From: Lepturacanthus savala
Lineage: Eukaryota; Chordata; Actinopteri; Scombriformes; Trichiuridae
Assembly: GCA_030544235.1 (NCBI GenBank)
Contig: CM060477.1
Location: 9,837,934-9,901,933, forward strand
Direction: 5' to 3'
DNA: 64,000 nucleotides
The notes below the pieces were generated by a model, which saw nothing but the letters and a program-made list of their open reading frames with translations, was not told where the DNA came from and made no database searches. Position numbers and translations under genes: made by a program. Shown here piece after piece: positions 57,535 to 64,000 of this stretch (position 1 is the first letter of the stretch; every line of letters begins with the position of its first letter).

Positions 57535-60010
57535 GTGAGATGATATAGACTTATTACTGTGTCTTGAATGATGTGGTTGCTTACTAACTCACTTGTCATC
57601 TCAAATTTACGGATCTCCTCGCCACAGTTAAGTCCTTCATGTTGCATTTTCACCACCCAGGTGCATTAGTCAGCGGTGCTGTACCAACTGTGTTCCCGTC
57701 TAAATCCGAACAATGGTTGCTCATTGGGGGAATGTTTTTTCTTCGGTGGGTGTCGAGATATATTTGGTTTCACTTCATACACGCCTATTGAGCTGTTTGT
57801 ATATTTGTATGTGTGTAACCAAACCCGAAAGACACAGGAGGCGAATAACTTGCAAGTTGAGTCCTTCCTCCGTGTCAGTTTGTGATATTATTTAATTAGA
57901 GGTCGCTCCTGCCTCCTATTCATTCAGTGATTCATGTAACAAAATGTCACTACCTATGGCTTAACCAAGCCATGAAGTTCAAGAAAGTGCCCATATCTTC
58001 TAATGTGTGATGTTCTGCTTTTTTTTTTTTCCTTGTTACTCATCAAACACTTTTTGAGTTGACTTGTTCAAGCCTTGTATGTAAATAATTCTATAAATGA
58101 GTTTATGTATGGGTTTTTAGATGTGGAAGAAGGTTATGGTTTTGAGAATCAATGCACTGTAAAATATGGTGAATGAGATATATGTATTTTACCCCGAATG
58201 AAAGTCCAAAAGCTCGTAGGAGGTGTGGAACTGTAAGACTATTGACATGACAAAAACAGAAATGCTCATCTTTTTTTTTTTTTTTGTATTGTTTTTGACT
58301 TGTTTGGATCTCTTATGAGTCAGAAGATCTTTTGGGGCATATATTTAATCTTGATTAAACTTATGTTCATCTCTAGGACTGGACAGTTTGCTTACTTTTC
58401 CTTTTCTTATGTTGTCATCTCACTTTTTTATTCTTTTCTCCTTTTTCATGAGGGATATTTTAACATCACAAAAAGCCCAAGGTGGATCTTATGAAACTAA
58501 CAATTCCATTTCAATGTCCCATAAAGCTTTAAAGGGTGGGTTCACGATTTTCAAGTGATTTATAACAAATCAAGTGCCTATAACAACACAATTTTTCCTT
58601 TGCTGTTCTCGCTTCAACTACATTTTAAATGTAAGAGATACAAGCCAAAATTTATAGTGTCTACAAATTCTGCATAAATGTTTATATAATGTTTATCCAA
58701 AGCTTCAGCATTCCTATCTGCCACATTTAGTCTTTTTAGCTGGAAATTCCTTCTGTTTCCACAGACAGTATAAACAGGAGTAATGATTATGGTAAGAAAA
58801 ACCTGTTTCTGCTTATTTAGATGCCTGTCCTTTAATTATGTCACTGATTACACCTGTGTTTTTCAGCCTTGTCTAAAAGCAGCTACGGAAGTCCATTTAA
58901 ACAGAAAAGAGACAATATTTGGACTGTGAGAACACCAAAAACAGAAAAAAAATTGACATTGGAACAACTGAACAGTGCGGTTCCTTTTTCCGCCAGCGGT
59001 GAATGTGTCATCCTCATGCCGATTTCCTGTCAAACACATTTTGCGTTGAGGAAAGGAAAAACACGCGGATGTTACTCAAGTGTAACCGGATAATCCACCT
59101 TGTCTGCTGCGTTTTCCATAACGAGCTTTTACATTGTTCAGTGCTGGGGACAGCTGTATATCAGACAGTTACACCCCAGAACTGTCATTTAAACTATTGT
59201 CACAGAGACTGTGCCTGGAGGAGAGGAATTTGAGGAGTTCCCGTTAGCCGAGAAACATGACAGCTGAGATACTTCCCTGGATTTAATATCTCACAGGCGT
59301 CCTTTGAACTGCTGTGCTCTCATGAAGACACCAGGGGGCACATACAAATCTGGGGGAAGACACGTGCCAACTGGGCACTGACATCCAGATATTTGAAAGA
59401 CTCCACTGCATTTGTGGCTTGCATATTTTAAAGCTGAGCTGGGCAAATAGTGGGAATGCCAGGCAGTGGACTGTATGCAGGCCCTGGACAAACATGCCTT
59501 GTACACACACACACACACAAAGGAGAGAGATATATTACAGACAAGTGTTCAGAGAGGGTTATTTTGAAATAAGTATGGGCAAAAAAATACCCTGGTAGTT
59601 ATTGGCTATGGGTTACTTTGATTTATTTAACTATTTAACTCAGATTTTATAGCCTGTATGATAAAGAATTTCATAGAAATTACACTGAGGGTCATTACAA
59701 AACATGAACCACATATTCTAGATGAATATAAGATGTTTTAAAGAGGAGATTATAAAGGATATGATTAAGTAATCGCACAAACAGCTGAAATCTAAATTAA
59801 ATATCAAAATAGCCATTAGTTGCAGACCCACTACTGACATATTAAACTATTTTCTTATTGTATTGGTGTTGTGGCTGTTGACGATATATATATCAATGCT
59901 GTAACAGTAACATTGTGTTTTACTACAGATAATTTCAATAAAATCCCTTAGGATTTTTGCACATTTCTAAAACTTCTTGTCTTTTTTTAATATAAGAAAA
60001 GAAAAACAAA
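57535..60010. other. Intergenic, acbd3 to NHS-like gene, left part
   Basis: No supported gene. ORFs of 60-77 codons at 57676-57885, 58869-59093 and 59003-59233 overlap in different frames, with no domain I recognise. A short (CA)n run is at about 59504-59518. Confidence 0.45.
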
Positions 60011-60243
60011 GCATTTTTCACTGCAGCCATATTGCACGAAGTAGTAAATGAACACAGGTGTTACCATTGATACTAATTAAGGTTCCATTCAGGTCAAACG
60101 CTGTCAGGTTGCTGCTATTGTGCATTAGAGCTCAGTGGGAAGGTTCTGCTCCACTAAATGGATCGGAACCGTAATCAGTATCATTGGTAACACCTGTGTT
60201 TATCTACTCTTTTATGTCAGTTCACCTGCTGCGAGGCAGGTGC
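60011..60243. mobile_element. MITE copy 4
   Basis: Same family as 252-485. Left arm TTTTTCACTGCAGCCATATT then AACACAGGTGTTACCATTGA; right arm TCATTGGTAACACCTGTGTT then a decayed end. Central unique part about 60100-60165. Confidence 0.75.
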
Positions 60244-60540
60244 TGATATGAAACGGGTCCAGGGAACGGGTTTCGGAAAACACAAGCTTGAAAGCAATGA
60301 CAAAAGCGAGACGTCAACATGGCAACAAAGGACTGGCGCCAAGGCGAGTGGCTGATGAAGGCTGCAGGTGAGGAGGGGGGCGGAGGAGGCCATTAAACCG
60401 CAGGACGGATGAAAAGAACAATGGTTTCGGGTTAAAATTTGATAGAATGGAAGAAAGCATTTTCATGGTTTATTTATCGCTAATGTGGCGCTAATTTGAA
60501 AATAATTGACCTGAAACCCTGTTTGACAAAGCACTCAACA

Positions 60541-60749
60541 GAACTTTTTCACAGCAGCCGTATAGACATGGAAAAGATAAACACAGGTGTTACCAATGAT
60601 GCTAATTAAAGAACCTTCCCACTTCCAACATGCACAACAGCAGCAGGCTGACTCTGTTTGACCTGAATGGAACTAATTAATTACAACTATTGGTAGCACC
60701 TGTGCTTGGCTACTATTTCATGTCAATATGGCTACTGTAAATGAGGTCT
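60541..60749. mobile_element. MITE copy 5
   Basis: Same family. Left arm CTTTTTCACAGCAGCCGTAT, then ACACAGGTGTTACCAATGAT; right arm TGGTAGCACCTGTGCTTGGC, then TCAATATGGCTACTGTAAAT and AGGTCT. It lies about 300 bp from copy 4. Confidence 0.8.
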
Positions 60750-62157
60750 ATGTCGTGCAAAAACAAAAATGTCTGAAACCAGCAACTACCCCACCTAGTC
60801 CTCATGTTCTGCAAAAAATGAGGAATCTAGAACTATCTAGAATGTCCAAGTATCTTTTTTCAACAGGAAGGTAAAGGGTACCTGGACGGTTTTCTACAGC
60901 CTCTTATATTTTGCATTGTGCTAGCTAACTATGCTATGCTATCCCAGAAGTCACCAGGAGGGCAAAATGGCGGTGCTGTCAGTAATGTCATTTCAGTTTA
61001 AGGTGAGGTCTGGCGTGGAACACAAGATTTAAATTGCAAATTTAAATGCAGCAATCCCGTTGCGATTTGAGAGAGCGATTAGCCTTCAGATTAAGCTACT
61101 TGCCAGTTAACCACATGTTAACCACACTGAAAAATATCCCTTTGATTTGCTTTTAAAATGCTCAAAAAATATGCCGAACACAAGCCAAACAAACTTTAGT
61201 CGTATTGATCTGTTAAATTTAACATTTACTTATTAATACAATTCCTACTCGCACAATGTAGAGTCCAAATTGTAAATACAGTGATGCACAACTAGGACCT
61301 GAGACAAATCTGTGATGTTTCATTTAAGCCCTAATTATAATTGAAAATGTCTACTATACTAGTATATCTGAATTGTTCCTTCTACTGGCTAGCTTCTTAC
61401 ATAGAACCTTTTCTTGTGGCATTCGAGTAGCAGCCTAGCTACAGGATAGTAGGCAGTGCCTAAGGTTCAGGAGCAGCTAATGGGTTCAAGCAAGGTTTGA
61501 AGCATCTTAATAGTTTAACACAGGCTAGCTGTTAATTGTGACATTTACGACTATGCTAGACAATTACAACAGCTTGGACGATGCAGAACACATCGCTGCT
61601 ACAGGTCTAACTAGGTGCTCTTATCCCAAATTAGCATGCTAATTTTCATATACAGACCTCAAAAAATGCTAATATTAAACTCTAGAAATAGCAAACAAGA
61701 GCCCCGTTAATTCATACACAACTCTGACAAGACAATCCATTATTGCTTAGTTAATAAAGAAATAATTAATAGTTTTTAGTAAACAACTCATTTTGCTGTG
61801 TCTTTTTAAGACACATTGTGTCCCTCTTAAGCTCCAGGCCTTTTTCAGGTTTCATGCTTGAAATAACAAACCCACAATCAATATGCGAAAAACCCACAAA
61901 TAAAGCGAGAATATAGAAAAAAAATCAGAAATGAATATTATCTTGGAAAAATGAGTGAGTAGCCCAAATAATCCAGAAAAATATTGTAACAAGGCAGACC
62001 TCTATTTTGTGCCATGCAGACTGAATTGTGTTTATTACATATAAAAATACTTTATTTACTGTTGTAGCTAAGACTTTTCTCATACAATTTGTGTATTGGA
62101 TGTAACGATTTGATACAGAGAATCAAGTGCAATGCACAAAACCTATGCTGCCTTCAT
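60750..62157. other. Intergenic stretch
   Basis: AT-rich, with many stop codons in all frames; no gene, simple repeat or clear transposon end seen. Confidence 0.5.
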
Positions 62158-62165
62158 ATTTGGGG

Positions 62166-62596
62166 TAGTGATGTGTCGGTCGCCAACGAGCTGATTCAAA
62201 GAGCTGGCTCTTTGAAGTGAATGATGGGAGCTGGCTCATATCTGTTCTTTTTTATTTTTATTTATTTTTTTTAGTGTTTTTATTTTAATTTTGAATCAGA
62301 AGTTTTAGTGTTAAAATTCATTTTAATTTTGAATAGGTGGTTTTAGTGTTTTTTTTTATTTTGAATCCGTAGTTTTAGTGTTTTATTTATTTGGAATTTA
62401 GTGGTTTTTGATGTTTAACCAGAGGATTTAGTGTTTTAATACAAGTCACAAGTCAAAACAGTGCTAAATTTGGCTTAATTACAAGATGTAAGTGGTAAAA
62501 TGGAGAGCCATTTAGGGAGCCGAAAGAGCCGGCTCCTCTCAGAGACCTGAGCCAAACGATCCGGATCACTAAAAAGAGACGAAATTCCCATCACTA
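62166..62596. mobile_element. Non-autonomous hAT-type element with internal minisatellite
   Basis: Begins TAGTGATGTGTCGGTCGCCA and ends CCATCACTA, matching inverted hAT-like ends. Subterminal GAGCTGGCTCTTTGAA on the left mirrors AGAGCCGGCTC on the right. The flanks ATTTGGGG (62158-62165) and AATTGGGG (62597-62604) are an 8-bp target duplication with one mismatch. The centre holds about four diverged units built on GTTTTAGTGTTTT and TTTTGAATC. Confidence 0.85.
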
Positions 62597-63146
62597 AATT
62601 GGGGGTCCTTGGGTTTTTAATCAGGTTAAATACATATAAAATGAATAAAATAGTCCGTGTGTTTCCTGCATTCAGTTTGTTGGCGGCCTTCAGTCCTGTT
62701 CCAGACCGGAGGAGTTCCGGTCCTGGTTTTCTTCGGTCCGCTGGCTCCGGAGGCAGCAGGTAAACTGTGTGTGCGGCTCCGGGTCCAGTCGCCACAGGTG
62801 GTTTATAGTATTCTCCGGGTTTTTATTTGGACTTTTCCCCCCTTGCTACTTTTCCTTGTGTTCTTTTCTTCTCTCTCCCCAGCCTGCAGCCTGTCTGGCT
62901 GGATTTGAATAGACTTTGCGATGCAACGTCTCCAGAACGGAGCCGCAGCACTAAGTCCCCACGCTTTGAAAAACAAAAATATGGCGGGATTGAAGAATTC
63001 TGCCGCTGCCTCGCACATAACGCGGATTACAGGAGGGAGACGCGGTTCGTTTTAGAAGCTGCTGAAGGATTTTTTTTTTAATTTTTTTTTTATTTTTTTG
63101 GAACAGTCTTCGCTCCCGCCGGAGTTATTTCTATGAAATAATAAAC

Positions 63147-63468
63147 ATGCCCTTCCACCAGAGGAGCGTCGAGCCGCGGCGGGTGAGCAGGTTATCGGCG
63201 AGGGACCGCTGCTGCCTCAGCGGGGACGAAACCGGGAGACGGAAGCCGCGGAAACCCGTTTTGTTCTCGTCCCTGGACGAAGTGAGCTGTCACACGCTGA
63301 TCAGCCTCATCCACCAACTTTCGGACCTTTCCCGACATGCCAGCGACATCTTCCTGGGCATCGAGATGGAGGCAGGGCTGGTGTTCAGGAGATCCTGCAG
63401 GATCCAGGGGCGGCTGCACGTTCTGCAGGGAGAAGTCCGCAAGTTCGACCACAGGAAAATCCAGATCC
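63147..63468 (+). CDS. NHS-family protein, first coding exon (partial; NHSL1-like)
   Basis: This is the 5' coding exon of a gene running off the right edge. 107 codons are read before the donor C|GTAAGT at 63468/63469. The protein starts MPFHQRSVEPRRVSRL, matching the MPF..R.VEP start of NHS exon 1. It contains LDEVSCHTLISLIHQLSDLS then RHASDIFLGIE, the amphipathic WAVE-homology region that lets NHS proteins bind Abi and regulate Rac/actin. The exon is GC-rich with a GC-rich upstream leader (62680-63146). NHSL1 is my best guess among NHS, NHSL1, NHSL2 and NHSL3; the exon alone cannot decide. A stop codon follows soon after the donor if unspliced. Confidence 0.75.
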
Positions 63469-64000
63469 GTAAGTTTGCATCCCAGAACACTTGTTGATAC
63501 ATTTAAAATGGGGGTGCTCCATGAGTTAAGTGTCAAAAACGTTTCTTTTTGTTTTGCATTTTGCTTCAGTGTCTTTATTTGTGTAAAGGAAAACACAAAG
63601 TGAGAATTCAAAACTTGATGCAATATAATGCAATAAGGTTGTCATTCTCTATTGCTTTCAAGTATCTGTTCTCTTGAAGATCAACTTTTCCACACATGGT
63701 TTACTACAGTTTTTCAAAATAAAAGTCTTCTGCTTCTTTCATGTTTTATGGAGGGTGATGCTTATATTGAAAATGACTGATGCTTTTATTCTAAATATTA
63801 GGGAATCTATACCTATGACTGGAGGTGCTCAGAAAAGTTTAATAAGTGAACTTGGACACATCCCATACATTCTTAATGGCCTCATACGACAGTAGCATCA
63901 GCCTATAGGAGAACAAGAACATCACTATGGGATGCATAGACATGTAATATGCTTATAACAAAAGTATCTACATGGTGCCACTATGCTTACCTGCCACCAC
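63469..64000 (+). other. Start of intron 1 of the NHS-family gene
   Basis: AT-rich sequence after a strong GTAAGT donor; no further exon seen before the window ends. Confidence 0.6.

Noticed and set aside
58869..59233. Two overlapping short ORFs right of acbd3
   Set aside because: Different frames, no conserved features, no clear exon signals.
1..64000. CRISPR arrays, operons, rRNA or tRNA genes
   Set aside because: No regularly spaced direct repeats with unique spacers, no prokaryotic gene spacing, and no cloverleaf-like sequence recognised by eye.

Overview
This is eukaryotic nuclear DNA, almost certainly from a teleost fish. Coding sequence is split into many short exons with GT-AG introns, the intergenic DNA is AT-rich, and small inverted-repeat DNA transposons of fish type are scattered throughout. 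The four central genes (parp1, lin9, mixl1, acbd3) are the same set found together on human chromosome 1q42, so the window is a conserved vertebrate synteny block.

Layout. 1-8000: no convincing protein gene, but two good minus-strand splice donors, a GC-rich patch and inverted-repeat elements. 8075-18011 (+): a 20-exon membrane adenylyl cyclase, most like ADCY8 but divergent enough to be a paralogue. 20908-32378 (+): parp1, 23 coding exons, 1015 residues with all domains and catalytic residues. Its intron 4 holds, on the opposite strand, a complete adenosine-receptor-like GPCR (23954-24991). 34205-42406 (+): lin9, 15 exons, 547 residues. 43457-45013 (-): mixl1, 4 exons, 331 residues, meeting lin9 tail to tail with poly(A) signals about 40 bp apart. 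49090-56070 (+): acbd3, 8 exons, 544 residues. 63147-63468 (+): first coding exon of an NHS-family gene that runs off the right edge.

All multi-exon models were read by hand from ORF pieces, splice consensus and remembered family sequences. In each complete model the exon lengths sum to a multiple of three and end on a stop.

Functional links. The genes mostly act separately: Ca2+/cAMP signalling, DNA-break response, cell-cycle transcription (MuvB/DREAM), Nodal-driven mesendoderm specification, Golgi scaffolding and actin regulation. Two local relations stand out. An A2-type adenosine receptor (a class that normally signals through adenylyl cyclase) lies about 6 kb from an adenylyl cyclase gene. 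The DNA just upstream of mixl1 carries motif matches for FoxH1, T-box, Smad and TCF/LEF factors, the known regulators of Mix genes.

No prokaryotic operon, CRISPR array, rRNA or convincing tRNA gene was seen. The strongest leads are the nested receptor, the adcy8-like paralogue, the mixl1 upstream motif cluster, and a five-copy long-inverted-repeat element, one copy of which lies about 200 bp upstream of the parp1 start codon.
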